64,000 bases of DNA from assembly GCA_000949895.1 (NCBI GenBank), contig JWIT01000008.1:121966-185965 (forward strand), written 5' to 3'. Below, in pieces: positions 54,084-63,199 of this stretch. The translations under genes and the position numbers were made by a program. Every line of letters starts with the position of its first letter. Position 1 is the stretch's first letter. The notes beneath the pieces were generated by a model that saw nothing but the letters and a program-made list of their open reading frames with translations, was not told where the DNA came from and ran no database searches. The stretch is from Agrobacterium arsenijevicii (GTDB taxonomy: Bacteria > Pseudomonadota > Alphaproteobacteria > Rhizobiales > Rhizobiaceae).

Positions 54084-55667
54084 TCACGCGCCGGTCAGAC
54101 TACCCCAACCACCGCCGCCGGGCGTTTCCACGATCACCGTTTCACCGGGCGCCAACGTCACGGACCCCTTGCCCTCAAGCGGCGTCACCTTGCCGCCTCT
54201 GTCGGTGACGGAGTTGCGTCCCGTCGCACCGGTGGCACCGCCAAGCAAACCATAGGGGCCAGTCACCCGCCGGTCGGATTGCAGCGAAACGCGCGCCTCA
54301 TGATCCACCGCCGTAATCGCTCGAATGAGTCCTTCGCCGCCGGCATGACGCCCTGTTCCGCCCGATCCCTCGCGCAGCTCATAACGTTCGATGCGCAGCG
54401 GATAGCTGATTTCCAGCGCTTCGACCGGCGTGTTCAGCGTGTTCGACATGTTTGCATGCACACCATGCATCCCCGCCCCATAAGGCCGACCGCCCTGCCC
54501 GCCGCCGATGGTCTCGATATAGGTGTAAGCCCTCCCGTTTCGCGGATCGCGCCCACCAATGCCGACAAGGTTCATCGTACCCTGACTGGCGGCGGCAATG
54601 CGTTCCGGCGCGATCAGCGCGAAGGCGCGCAGCACCGTGTCGGCAATGCGCTGCGTGGTTTCGGTATTGCCGGCGCAGACTGCGGCCGGCGGCTGGGCAT
54701 CGAGGAACGAGCCTTTCGGAATCCGGATTTCGACCGGGCGCAACACACCCGCATTCGGCGGCAGCGTCGCATCCGTCAAAATCTTGATGGCGTAGAACAC
54801 GGCGGAATGCGTCATTGGCTCTACCGCATTGACATTGCCACGCCGCTGCGGCGCGGTTCCGGCGAAATCGAACACCAGACGGTCCGGCGCGACATCAACC
54901 GCAACCTTGATCAGGACTTTTTCCGGGCTTGAGCCATCGTCATCCAACCAGTCCTCGGCCTCGTAGCGGCCCGGCGGCAATTCGGCGAGGCGTTTCAGCA
55001 TGCGCCGCTCGGAATAGGCGAGAATGGCCGACAGCCCTTCCTTCAAACCATCCACGCCGAAGCGCGCCACCATTTCCTGAAGCCGGGTTTCACCGATCCT
55101 CAACGCCGCCAGCTGGGCATTGAGATCGCCGCGCCGCTCTTCCGGCGTGCGCACATTGGCAAGCACCATCCGCATGATGCCCGTCTGTTCGACGCCGCCC
55201 TCATAAAGCAGTACCGGAGGTATGATCAGCCCTTCCTGGAAAATCTCCGTGGAACTGCCGGGCATGGAACCGGGCTCCATGCCCCCGACATCCGAGTGAT
55301 GGGCGCGGCTTGCGACATGAGCGACGAGCTTGCCCTCAGCGAAAACTGGCGCGATCAGCGTAATATCGGGCAGATGCGCACCGGCAACGAAAGGATCGTT
55401 GACGATAACCACATCCCCTTCCTTAAGCGGTGGCAGTTTCGCCAGTGTCGGTCCCACAGCCTTCAGCATCGAGCCCAGATGCACCGGCACATGTTCGGCC
55501 TGCGCAACAAGTTCCGCATCTGCATTGAAGATAGCGCAGGAGGCGTCCATTCGTTCCTTGATGTTGGGTGAGAACGCGGTGCATTTCAGCACCACGCCCA
55601 TTTCCTGCGCGGTCGCTTCCAGCGCATTGCGCAGGACTTCGAGACGGATCGGATCGAACATGCTCAT
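54084..55667 (-). CDS. hyuB: Hydantoinase B/oxoprolinase family protein (first locus)
   Basis: Protein of 527 aa, the second subunit of an ATP-dependent amidohydrolase that opens a cyclic amide such as hydantoin or 5-oxoproline. EVLRNALEATAQEMG is the family start; NDPFVAGAHLPDI and SRAHHSDVGG carry conserved acidic and His residues, and TPGGGGWG ends the protein. It overlaps hyuA by four bases (ATGA). The cyclic substrate cannot be deduced; acetophenone- or acetone-carboxylase-like activity is a more distant option. Confidence 0.92.
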   Translation of the reverse strand: MSMFDPIRLEVLRNALEATAQEMGVVLKCTAFSPNIKERMDASCAIFNADAELVAQAEHVPVHLGSMLKAVGPTLAKLPPLKEGDVVIVNDPFVAGAHLPDITLIAPVFAEGKLVAHVASRAHHSDVGGMEPGSMPGSSTEIFQEGLIIPPVLLYEGGVEQTGIMRMVLANVRTPEERRGDLNAQLAALRIGETRLQEMVARFGVDGLKEGLSAILAYSERRMLKRLAELPPGRYEAEDWLDDDGSSPEKVLIKVAVDVAPDRLVFDFAGTAPQRRGNVNAVEPMTHSAVFYAIKILTDATLPPNAGVLRPVEIRIPKGSFLDAQPPAAVCAGNTETTQRIADTVLRAFALIAPERIAAASQGTMNLVGIGGRDPRNGRAYTYIETIGGGQGGRPYGAGMHGVHANMSNTLNTPVEALEISYPLRIERYELREGSGGTGRHAGGEGLIRAITAVDHEARVSLQSDRRVTGPYGLLGGATGATGRNSVTDRGGKVTPLEGKGSVTLAPGETVIVETPGGGGWGSLTGA

Positions 55668-57757
55668 TCTGCCACCTCAACGATCAGGCTGCCGGATTTG
55701 TGAACCGTGAGACGGTCGCCGGGATAAAGGACGGTGGTCGAGGAGACTTCCTCGACGATTGCGGGGCCGAAAACGACATTGCCGGCCTTGAGCTTTTCAC
55801 GGGCATAAACAGCGGCCGTGTGGAACGCACCCCGCGCGCCGGTATCGCCGGGTTCGTAGTAAACGGGGCGTTCGCCGGTCAGGGCATCAGCCGCCGGTGT
55901 GGGGCCACCATCCTCGAGTTCAGGCAGAACCGGCGTTTCGATGCGGCCGATCCCGGTAACGCCGAAGCCGGCGATCTCGATGGCCGCGTTTTCATCAGCA
56001 TGGCCGAAGCGGGCACGGTGCGCCGCGTGGAACCGGGCAGGAAGAGCCGCCCACCAGCCGGCCTCATCAGGATCAACCGTAACCGGCAATTCGAAGGACT
56101 GTCCCTGGTAACGCATGTCGATGCGGACCTCCATCTCGCGTCGGTCCGGTGAAACGCCATCATGATCGAGATGCCCGTCGGCGCGGCCCGTCAGGCGCCC
56201 TATGCGGGCTGCCGCCTCAACCTCGCTTGTGGCCGCATAAGCGACGACATGGGTTTCGACGAAGTCGTGGCGCAGGTCCGAAATGAGCTGGCCGAGCGCG
56301 CAAAGAATGCCCGGCGTCGGCGGCACCATCACGCGCGGCATCTTGAGTTCGCGGGCCACGGGACTGCCATGCATCGGCCCGGCGCCACCGAAGGGTACCA
56401 ACGCAAAATCGCGCGGATCGTAGCCGCGCTCCACGGAGACGACACGAATGCCCCGCACGATATTGGCATGCGCCACGCGCAATATACCCGCCGCCGCTTC
56501 ATAAACATCAAGGCCAAGCGGCGTTGCGATAACATCGTCGATCGCTTTCATCGCACCATCAAGATCGAGCGTCATCGAGCCGCCAAGACGCGATTCCGGC
56601 GAGAAGCGTCCGAGTACGAGATTGGCGTCGGTAACCGTCGGCAGCGTTCCGCCGCGACGGTAACAGACCGGGCCGGGTACGGCCTCGGCGCTCATCGGCC
56701 CCGCGCGCAACGCGCCGCCGTCATCGATCCAGGCAATGGAGCCACCGCCCGCGCCGATGGCATTGATATCGATGACCGGCAGGCGGATCGGCACGGTTTC
56801 GAGACTGGCCGAACGGGTGATTTCCGGTCGCCCGGCCCGGATGAGGCTGATATCCGTGGAGGTGCCGCCAATATCCATGGTGATGATATCAGGAATGCCC
56901 GCCAGCATCGCCACATGGGCGCTGGCCACCACCCCACCGGCGGGGCCGGAAAGAACGGTGTGGACGGGCTTCAACCGCGCGCCTTCAAGGCTCATCAGTC
57001 CACCGGCGGCGTCCATCACCATTACCGGACGGTCGGCGCCAAGCCCCAGCCCTTCCTTCTCATCCTGCAACATGCCTGAGAGCGAAGAGAGATAACGATC
57101 CATGACAGGACGCAGATAGGCATTGAGCACCGCCGTCGAGCCGCGCTCGTATTCACGGAATTCGGCATTCACCTCGACGGAGGCGGAAATCGCGACGTCG
57201 GGCAGGATTTCAGCGAGAATATCGCGCGCGCGCAATTCATGGGCCGGATTGGCATAGGAGTGCAGGAAAAGGATGGCGACGGCCTCGACGCCGGCCGCCT
57301 TCATCGCTTCACCTGCTGCACGCACATCGGCCTCGTCAAGTGGCTGCAGCTCGTCGCCCGTCGGCAGAATGCGGCCCCGCGCCGTAAAACAAAGCTCGCG
57401 CGGCACCAGCGGTTCCGGCTTCACCTTGGTCAGATCGAACAGCGTCGGGCGGTTCTGACGGCCGATTTCGAGGAGATCGCGAAAGCCGTGATTGGTGAGA
57501 AAGGCCGTCTTCGCGCCATTGCGCTGGATCACGGCGTTGGTGGCCGTTGTCATGCCATGGCCGACATAGGCAACATCGGCACCGCTGGCGCCCTGCAGAC
57601 CCAGCGCCTTGCGCAGGCCTTCAAGCGTGCCGAGCGCACGGTTGACCGGTGTGGTCGAGACCTTGGAGACCGTGATGGTTCTCGTCGTCTCGTCATAGGC
57701 AATGCTATCGGTAAAAGTTCCGCCGACGTCGGATGCGACACGAATATGCGGGGTCAT
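55664..57757 (-). CDS. hyuA: Hydantoinase A/oxoprolinase family protein (first locus)
   Basis: ATP-binding subunit of 697 aa (Hydant_A_N plus Hydantoinase_A domains, actin-like ATPase fold). VASDVGGTFTDSIAYDE is the N-terminal phosphate motif, with GHGMTTATNAVIQR downstream and TMDIGGTSTDISLI as the second motif. The ribosome site is weak. It lies behind a divergent TetR gene; a long dyad 12 bases before its ATG is the likely operator. Shares domain order with the second locus at 61148. Confidence 0.93.
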   Translation of the reverse strand: MTPHIRVASDVGGTFTDSIAYDETTRTITVSKVSTTPVNRALGTLEGLRKALGLQGASGADVAYVGHGMTTATNAVIQRNGAKTAFLTNHGFRDLLEIGRQNRPTLFDLTKVKPEPLVPRELCFTARGRILPTGDELQPLDEADVRAAGEAMKAAGVEAVAILFLHSYANPAHELRARDILAEILPDVAISASVEVNAEFREYERGSTAVLNAYLRPVMDRYLSSLSGMLQDEKEGLGLGADRPVMVMDAAGGLMSLEGARLKPVHTVLSGPAGGVVASAHVAMLAGIPDIITMDIGGTSTDISLIRAGRPEITRSASLETVPIRLPVIDINAIGAGGGSIAWIDDGGALRAGPMSAEAVPGPVCYRRGGTLPTVTDANLVLGRFSPESRLGGSMTLDLDGAMKAIDDVIATPLGLDVYEAAAGILRVAHANIVRGIRVVSVERGYDPRDFALVPFGGAGPMHGSPVARELKMPRVMVPPTPGILCALGQLISDLRHDFVETHVVAYAATSEVEAAARIGRLTGRADGHLDHDGVSPDRREMEVRIDMRYQGQSFELPVTVDPDEAGWWAALPARFHAAHRARFGHADENAAIEIAGFGVTGIGRIETPVLPELEDGGPTPAADALTGERPVYYEPGDTGARGAFHTAAVYAREKLKAGNVVFGPAIVEEVSSTTVLYPGDRLTVHKSGSLIVEVAE

Positions 57758-57769
57758 GATTGGCTCTTG

Positions 57770-57793
57770 TGTAACAGTAACGTTGTCGTTACA
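57770..57793. promoter_or_regulatory. Probable TetR operator upstream of the first hyuA
   Basis: A symmetric element TGTAAC-N3-AACGTT-N3-GTTACA, in which the outer arms are exact complements and the centre is itself palindromic. It lies 13 bases before the hyuA ATG and about 124 bases before the tetR ATG. Its position fits a repressor site for hyuA. Confidence 0.75.
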
Positions 57794-57917
57794 AAATCAG
57801 AAGCAATGAGGCCTGTAAAGAGGCATTGGCGACGGTGCGGCAAAATTCGTTCCTTTGCCGAAAGCGGGACAAGGCGAGGCAAAGATGGTATCCACCGCCC
57901 ATGGGGGGAAGAAACGA

Positions 57918-58592
57918 ATGAACGACAAACCGCAGGCAACAGAAGCGAAGGAAAAGACGCCGGGATCACATGCTGCGCGCACCTTGCGCACCCGCAAAGC
58001 CATTCTGGTGGCTGCGGCGGGCGAATTTGTTGCTCACGGCCTGGAAGGCGCAAACATCGAGGCCATCGCCCATTCGGCCGGCGTTAACAAGGCGCTGGTC
58101 TATCGGCATTTTTCCCGCAAGGAAGTGCTGTTCCGGCATGTGCTGGAAGACGCCTACCGGGCAATGCGCGACGCCGAGGAAGCGTTGGCCATGCCCACGG
58201 ATCCCGTTGCGGCGCTCGATCGGCTAACGGAGTTCACCTTTGATTATTACCGGGAAAATCAGGGTTTCCTGACGCTTGTCGGCATCGAGAACCTGCATGG
58301 TGGCGAGAACATCCGCGAATCGGAGCCGGAGACGGTGTATGCCGGAAATATTTCCCGCATGGTGGCCGGCATTCTGGAGCGTGGCGTCTTGGCTGGCGTG
58401 TTTCGCCCGGAGCTGGACCCTGTCGAACTCTGGCTGTCCATCTCGAATCTATGCTGGGCAACGGTCTCCACGGCGCACACCATCCGTTTCACTTTCGAGC
58501 GGGATGTGCTGGCCGAACCGGCGCGCAGCGCGCGCCTCGCCCATATTCAGGAAATGATCCGACGTTACGCCTTGAGACCGAACCACTTATAG
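57918..58592 (+). CDS. TetR family transcriptional regulator of the first hyu locus
   Basis: Regulator of 224 aa. The helix-turn-helix has AIAHSAGVNKALVYRHFSRKEVLF, and the ligand-binding part is helical. The start at 57918 follows GGGGGG; 21 further codons upstream carry no domain sequence. Divergent from hyuA and probably its repressor. Its 3' end overlaps the convergent IclR gene by 28 bases. Confidence 0.92.
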   Translation: MNDKPQATEAKEKTPGSHAARTLRTRKAILVAAAGEFVAHGLEGANIEAIAHSAGVNKALVYRHFSRKEVLFRHVLEDAYRAMRDAEEALAMPTDPVAALDRLTEFTFDYYRENQGFLTLVGIENLHGGENIRESEPETVYAGNISRMVAGILERGVLAGVFRPELDPVELWLSISNLCWATVSTAHTIRFTFERDVLAEPARSARLAHIQEMIRRYALRPNHL

Positions 58593-59329
58593 GGCAGCGC
58601 TTCCGCCATCAGCGCCACACAGCGCTGCGCCTCTTCGTCCGAAACGCTGTTGGCCAGCGCCAGAAGAGAAACCCCCGTTTCGCCATAACGATTGTCACCG
58701 GGCGCGGGTGCAAAGGAGAGCGTCCAGACCTCGTAGCCTGCCGCTTTGCGCGTGCCGGTCACATAGCCCTTCTCAAGGAACATCTCGATCTCGGCGCGGA
58801 TGGTATCCGGCTCGATCTGCCATTGTTCGTAATGCGGGGCGTTGATTTCGAGGATGCGTTCGCGGGATTCCTTGTCCAGCCGCGCCATCATGCAAACCCC
58901 GGCATGGCCGATGCCAAGCGGCAGACGCCCGCCGACGCCCGAAAGCAAAGGCTGGACCGGCGCTGCACTAAGCTGGAAATCGAGGCAAACGGATTCGAAA
59001 CCTGATCGCGCCATGAGGAAGCTCGATATGTTCGTGCCGGCCGTGATGGAAATAAGCGCCGGGCGGAAGAGATCGACCAGATCACCAATGCCCGGCACGC
59101 GCTGCGCCAGCGCATAGATCGCACTACCCAGCTTGTAATTGCCGCGCCGGCCGCTCTGTTCGACAAAACCGTAGTGCGACAATCCGGTCAGCGCCCGATG
59201 CACCGCCGATTTTGCATCACCGATCCCCTCGGCGATCTCAGCAAGGCTCATGCCGCCCACGCCCGCATTGCCTAACGCCAGAAGAATTTCCGCACCGCGT
59301 TCGACATTGCTGGACGATTGCTTTGCCAT
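58565..59329 (-). CDS. IclR family transcriptional regulator of the second hyu locus
   Basis: Regulator of 254 aa. The winged helix (MSLAEIAEGIGDAKSAVHRAL) is followed by the IclR effector domain (GVGGRLPLGIGHAGVCMMA). The start at 59329 lies after GGGGAA; a reading from 59365 has 12 unsupported residues. It is downstream of the second hyuA-hyuB pair on the same strand but has its own promoter, as a terminator separates them. It overlaps the tetR gene tail-to-tail by 28 bases. Confidence 0.92.
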   Translation of the reverse strand: MAKQSSSNVERGAEILLALGNAGVGGMSLAEIAEGIGDAKSAVHRALTGLSHYGFVEQSGRRGNYKLGSAIYALAQRVPGIGDLVDLFRPALISITAGTNISSFLMARSGFESVCLDFQLSAAPVQPLLSGVGGRLPLGIGHAGVCMMARLDKESRERILEINAPHYEQWQIEPDTIRAEIEMFLEKGYVTGTRKAAGYEVWTLSFAPAPGDNRYGETGVSLLALANSVSDEEAQRCVALMAEALPYKWFGLKA

Positions 59330-59360
59330 ACTGTTCCCCAGGGTTTTGGTGAATATATCA

Positions 59361-59415
59361 TCCATTAAAATCCGATAATTGGAACTGAATTAGGCAATAA
59401 GGTATAGGTAGTCAA
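59361..59415 (-). promoter_or_regulatory. Promoter and candidate autoregulatory site of the IclR gene
   Basis: On the minus strand TTGACT (59410-59415) and TAATTC (59387-59392) are 17 bases apart. Just downstream, TCCATTA and TAATTGGA (59361-59383) form an imperfect dyad over the start of transcription. Similar TTCCA/TGGA dyads occur at 63383-63518. Confidence 0.6.
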
Positions 59416-59450
59416 GCGGATTAAAAAATTCGGGACGCCAGGGGTTCTCC

Positions 59451-59485
59451 AAAAAAGACCCGGTTCCCTTTGGAGGGAAACCGGG
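59451..59485 (-). terminator. Rho-independent terminator of the second hyuAB pair
   Basis: A long stem joins 59459-59469 with 59474-59485 (CCCGGTT-CCCT and AGGG-AAACCGGG, one bulge). In the minus direction it is followed by TCTTTTTT (59451-59458). A textbook intrinsic terminator, 14 bases past hyuB. Confidence 0.9.
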
Positions 59486-59498
59486 CCAGCTTGGGAAA

Positions 59499-61148
59499 TC
59501 AGAACCCGTAAACGGACTTGGCGGCTTCGGACGAAATGCGTCCGTCGCGGATGTCGGTGGCAACAGATGCCGGATCGCGGTTGGATGGCTGGCCATAGCC
59601 GCCCGCACCGGGGGTAATGATCTCGAGAACGTCACCCTTGAAGATGTCGCCGGCACCGTTCACCAGCTGCTCGGGCGCACCGAGAATGGTAAAGGAGCCA
59701 AGGCCGCCGGCAAGACCGCCATCTAGACCCCAGGGACGCGAGACGAAACGGGAGCCGCCGATGGAAACGCGGCAATCCGCTTCGGCGCGATACACGCGGC
59801 GCAGGCCCATGCCACCCCGGAACTGTCCGCCGCCACCGGAACCGTCAACCAGCTCATAGGCGACCAGCGTCAGCGGATATTCGGTTTCGAGCGATTCCAG
59901 CGGCAGGTTGGAGGTGTTGGTCATGTGAACATGCACACCATCCAGACCATCCTTGTTGTGCCGTGCGCCGAAGCCACCACCGATGGTCTCGAGATAGACC
60001 CAGAGGCTGCCATCCGCGCGTGTACCGGAGAAGCTTGCAACCGCGACCGAGCCGTTGCAGGCAGCGGTAACCCGATGCGGAACCACCTGCGCGAGTGCGC
60101 CATGAATGAGATCGACCACACGCTGGCAGGCGGCGATGCGGCCATCGACCGCGGCCGGGTGCGCGCAGTTTAGCAACGTGCCCTTTTTCGCCGTCACGTG
60201 GATCGGCCGGGCCAGACCGGCATTCGGCAGAACGGTTGGATCGACAACGGTTTTCACCGCATAATAGACGGTGGAGAGAAGCGCGGTATAGACCACGTTC
60301 AGACCGGCGCGAACCTGCGGCGGGCTGACGAAGTCGAGATGCATCTCGTCACCCTTGACGGTGATCGTCACCGAAAATTCCAGCTGTTCCCGCAATGATT
60401 CAGCATCGAACAGATCCGAAAAACTGTAGGTACCGTCCGGAATTGAGGCGATACCGGCGCGCATCTTGCGTTCGGCATAGTCCATGAGTTCGCGGCCTGC
60501 GGCGAGAACCGTTTCGGTGGAATATTTGTCGCAGAGTTCCTTGAGACGCGTCACGCCAAGACGGTTCGCGGCCATCTGGGCGCGCAGGTCCGACATGCGC
60601 TCATGCGGCACCTGGCAGTTCAGGAGAAACAGTTTTTGGATATCCTCCTGAAGAATGCCCTTGCGATAAAGGCGAACCGGAGGAATGCGCAGGCCTTCCT
60701 GATAGATATGGGCATGGCCGCGATCCGCGAAGTCCGAATGGTGGGCGGTGTTGATCGCCCAGGCGATCAACTTGCCGTCGTGGAAAATCGGCTCGGCCAG
60801 AACGATGTCAGGCAGATGGGTGCCGCCGCCCTCATAGGCGTCGTTGCCGATGAACACGTCGCCGGGAGCAAGGCTGTCCGCGCCCACATGCTCCAGAATA
60901 TAGGGAATGAAGCCGATGAACGAGCCGAGATGCATCGGGATATGCTCGGCCTGGCAGAGCATCGACCCCTTGGCGTCGAACAGTGCCGTCGAGCAATCGC
61001 GGCGTTCCTTGATGTTGGTGGAATAGCTGGCGCGAACGAGCGCCTCCCCCATTTCCTCCACGGTGGAGGCAAACGCGCTGCCGATGACTTCGACGGTGAT
61101 CGGATTGAGCGCTGCGGCGGTATTCTGTGCGATGGCTGCGTTCGTCAT
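59499..61148 (-). CDS. hyuB: Hydantoinase B/oxoprolinase family protein (second locus)
   Basis: Protein of 549 aa, paralogue of the protein at 54084. EVIGSAFASTVEEMGEALV is the start, GNDAYEGGGTHLPDIVLAEP and TAHHSDFADRG carry the conserved residues, and PGAGGYGQPSNRD closes it. The ATG at 61148 sits seven bases after GGAGG and shares one base with the hyuA stop (TGATG). It has a strong terminator. Substrate unknown. Confidence 0.93.
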   Translation of the reverse strand: MTNAAIAQNTAAALNPITVEVIGSAFASTVEEMGEALVRASYSTNIKERRDCSTALFDAKGSMLCQAEHIPMHLGSFIGFIPYILEHVGADSLAPGDVFIGNDAYEGGGTHLPDIVLAEPIFHDGKLIAWAINTAHHSDFADRGHAHIYQEGLRIPPVRLYRKGILQEDIQKLFLLNCQVPHERMSDLRAQMAANRLGVTRLKELCDKYSTETVLAAGRELMDYAERKMRAGIASIPDGTYSFSDLFDAESLREQLEFSVTITVKGDEMHLDFVSPPQVRAGLNVVYTALLSTVYYAVKTVVDPTVLPNAGLARPIHVTAKKGTLLNCAHPAAVDGRIAACQRVVDLIHGALAQVVPHRVTAACNGSVAVASFSGTRADGSLWVYLETIGGGFGARHNKDGLDGVHVHMTNTSNLPLESLETEYPLTLVAYELVDGSGGGGQFRGGMGLRRVYRAEADCRVSIGGSRFVSRPWGLDGGLAGGLGSFTILGAPEQLVNGAGDIFKGDVLEIITPGAGGYGQPSNRDPASVATDIRDGRISSEAAKSVYGF

Positions 61149-63199
61149 CACTTTTCCTCCACGATGAGGTTGAGATAGGCGTCGACCGTGGCGACATAAC
61201 CGGGCGGCAGAACCGTGGTCGAATCCATCTGGTCGATAATGGCCGGACCGGCGAGAACGTTGCCGGGCTTCAGCAGATCGCGATTATAGAGCGTTGCGGC
61301 GGTGAAGCCGCCGGCTTCCGCCATCCACACGTCACGCTTGCCGGAGATCGCAGCAGAGCCGTCTTCGCCCTCGATCTCGCGGGCTTTGAACGCTGCCTTC
61401 TCGACAAGACCGCTTGCAACCAGACGATAGGTAACAAGCTGCACCGGCTCACCCTCGGCAATGAAGCCATAAAGCTGGCGATGGGCCTGCTCGAAGCGCT
61501 CCTTGACGAGGCGGAAGGTTTCCGCCGTGATCGGGCCTTCCGGCAGGGCAACTGCGATCTCGTAGTTCTGTCCGGCATAACGGCAATCGACCGTGCGGGT
61601 GACAACGCGGGCGGCAGGTGCGATTTTCTCACGCTCGAACCAGGCCTGAGCCTGAGCGGCAAGACCATCATAGAGCGTAGAGATCGTTGCCGACGCCACC
61701 TGGTCGAGGCGATGCAAGACGGTCGCCGAGAAGTCCGTGCGCAGATCGGTCATCAGAAGGCCAAGGGCGCAGAGCACGCCCGGCGTTTTCGGCACGACAA
61801 TACGCTTCATGCCCAATTCGCGAGCAAGGCGCACGGCATGCACCGGACCGGCGCCACCGAAGGCGACCAGCGCATAGTCACGCGGATCATGGCCACGCTG
61901 GACGGAGATCACGCGAATGGCCTTGGCCATATTGGCGGTCACGATGTCGAGAATGCCGTTCGCGGTTTCCAGAACACCCATGCCGAGCTTTTCGGCGAGC
62001 CTCTCGACGGCCTTCACCGACAACGAACGGTCAATCTTCATGCGGCCGTTGAGCAGATATTCCGGGTTCTGTGTCTGGAGCACGACATTGGCGTCAGTGA
62101 CCGTCGGCTCGTCATTGCCAAGTCCGTAGCAGGATGGACCGGGATTGGCGCCGGCGGAACGCGGACCGACCTTCAGGTGATTGCCCGAGTCGATATAGGC
62201 GATCGAGCCGCCACCGGCCCCGACCGTGTGTATATCGAGCATCGGAGCCTTGATCGGATAACCGTGGACCACCGACTCGTTGACCACGCGGCACTGACCA
62301 TCGGCAAGAAGTGCGACGTCGGAGCTGGTGCCACCCATGTCAAAGGTGATGAGGTTGTCGATGCCGGTCATCCGACCGACCGCTTGGGCGGCGACAACGC
62401 CGGTAGAGGGACCGGACAGAACCGTGCGCACCGGCATTTCGGCAGCGGCGTCAAAACCGATAACCCCGCCATTCGACTGGGTGAGCTGCGGCGCAACCGT
62501 AATGCCGAGATCGGTGAGCTTGCCGGACAGCGCCTTCACATAGCCCTGCATGACGGGGCCGAGATAGGCATTGACGACCGTAGTCGACAAACGCTCGAAC
62601 TCACGGAATTCCGGCGCGATACGATGGGACAGCGAATGGAAGGCCTCCGGGAACTCTTCTTCCAGAATGCGGGCGGCGATCTTCTCGTGCTCGGCATGCA
62701 TGAAGGAATACAGGAAATTGACCGCGACCGCCTTAACACCATCGGCCTTCAGCGCCCGCACGGCTTCACGCAATGCGGTCTCGTCCAGCGGCGTTTCAAC
62801 CGTGCCGTTGGCCAGCACGCGCTCTTCAACGCCGAAGCGCAGGTGGCGCTCTACCAGAAGTTCGGGCTTGTCCGCCTGAAGGTCATAAAGGTCCGGGCGC
62901 TTCTGGCGGCCGATTTCCAGGAGATCGCGGAAACCGCCCGTCGTCAGAAGACCGGTCTTTGCGCCACGGCCCTGAATGAGCGCATTGGTGGCAACCGTCG
63001 TACCGTGACCGACGTAGGCAACATCTTGCGCCTCGATGCCAACGCGCTCAATGCCATCGGCCACGCCCTGCGTAATCCCGCGCGAAGGATCGTCCGGGGT
63101 CGATGAGACCTTCCAGATCACCACCTCACCTGTTTCATCCTCGAACAGACAAACATCGGTAAAAGTACCACCGGAATCCACGCCAATCCGCCATGCCAT
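61148..63199 (-). CDS. hyuA: Hydantoinase A/oxoprolinase family protein (second locus)
   Basis: ATP-binding subunit of 683 aa. GVDSGGTFTDVCLFED is the N-terminal phosphate motif and TFDMGGTSSDVALLAD the second; YVGHGTTVATNALIQG lies between. AAGGAG precedes the ATG at 63199; a reading from 63346 adds 49 residues of no known domain. First gene of a hyuA-hyuB operon, divergent from a peptide-type binding-protein gene at the right edge, so an imported small cyclic amide or peptide-derived compound may be the substrate. Confidence 0.94.
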   Translation of the reverse strand: MAWRIGVDSGGTFTDVCLFEDETGEVVIWKVSSTPDDPSRGITQGVADGIERVGIEAQDVAYVGHGTTVATNALIQGRGAKTGLLTTGGFRDLLEIGRQKRPDLYDLQADKPELLVERHLRFGVEERVLANGTVETPLDETALREAVRALKADGVKAVAVNFLYSFMHAEHEKIAARILEEEFPEAFHSLSHRIAPEFREFERLSTTVVNAYLGPVMQGYVKALSGKLTDLGITVAPQLTQSNGGVIGFDAAAEMPVRTVLSGPSTGVVAAQAVGRMTGIDNLITFDMGGTSSDVALLADGQCRVVNESVVHGYPIKAPMLDIHTVGAGGGSIAYIDSGNHLKVGPRSAGANPGPSCYGLGNDEPTVTDANVVLQTQNPEYLLNGRMKIDRSLSVKAVERLAEKLGMGVLETANGILDIVTANMAKAIRVISVQRGHDPRDYALVAFGGAGPVHAVRLARELGMKRIVVPKTPGVLCALGLLMTDLRTDFSATVLHRLDQVASATISTLYDGLAAQAQAWFEREKIAPAARVVTRTVDCRYAGQNYEIAVALPEGPITAETFRLVKERFEQAHRQLYGFIAEGEPVQLVTYRLVASGLVEKAAFKAREIEGEDGSAAISGKRDVWMAEAGGFTAATLYNRDLLKPGNVLAGPAIIDQMDSTTVLPPGYVATVDAYLNLIVEEK

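Noticed and set aside
61127-63106. A 659-codon open frame on the plus strand opposite the second hyuA
   Set aside because: Composition (Arg, His, Asp and Gly rich, no hydrophobic core pattern) is that of a mirror frame of a GC-rich gene, and hyuA on the other strand is certain.
54084-63199. The two hyuAB loci as a recent tandem duplication
   Set aside because: Protein starts, lengths, overlaps and regulators differ too much for a recent copy; an old divergence or separate acquisition fits better.
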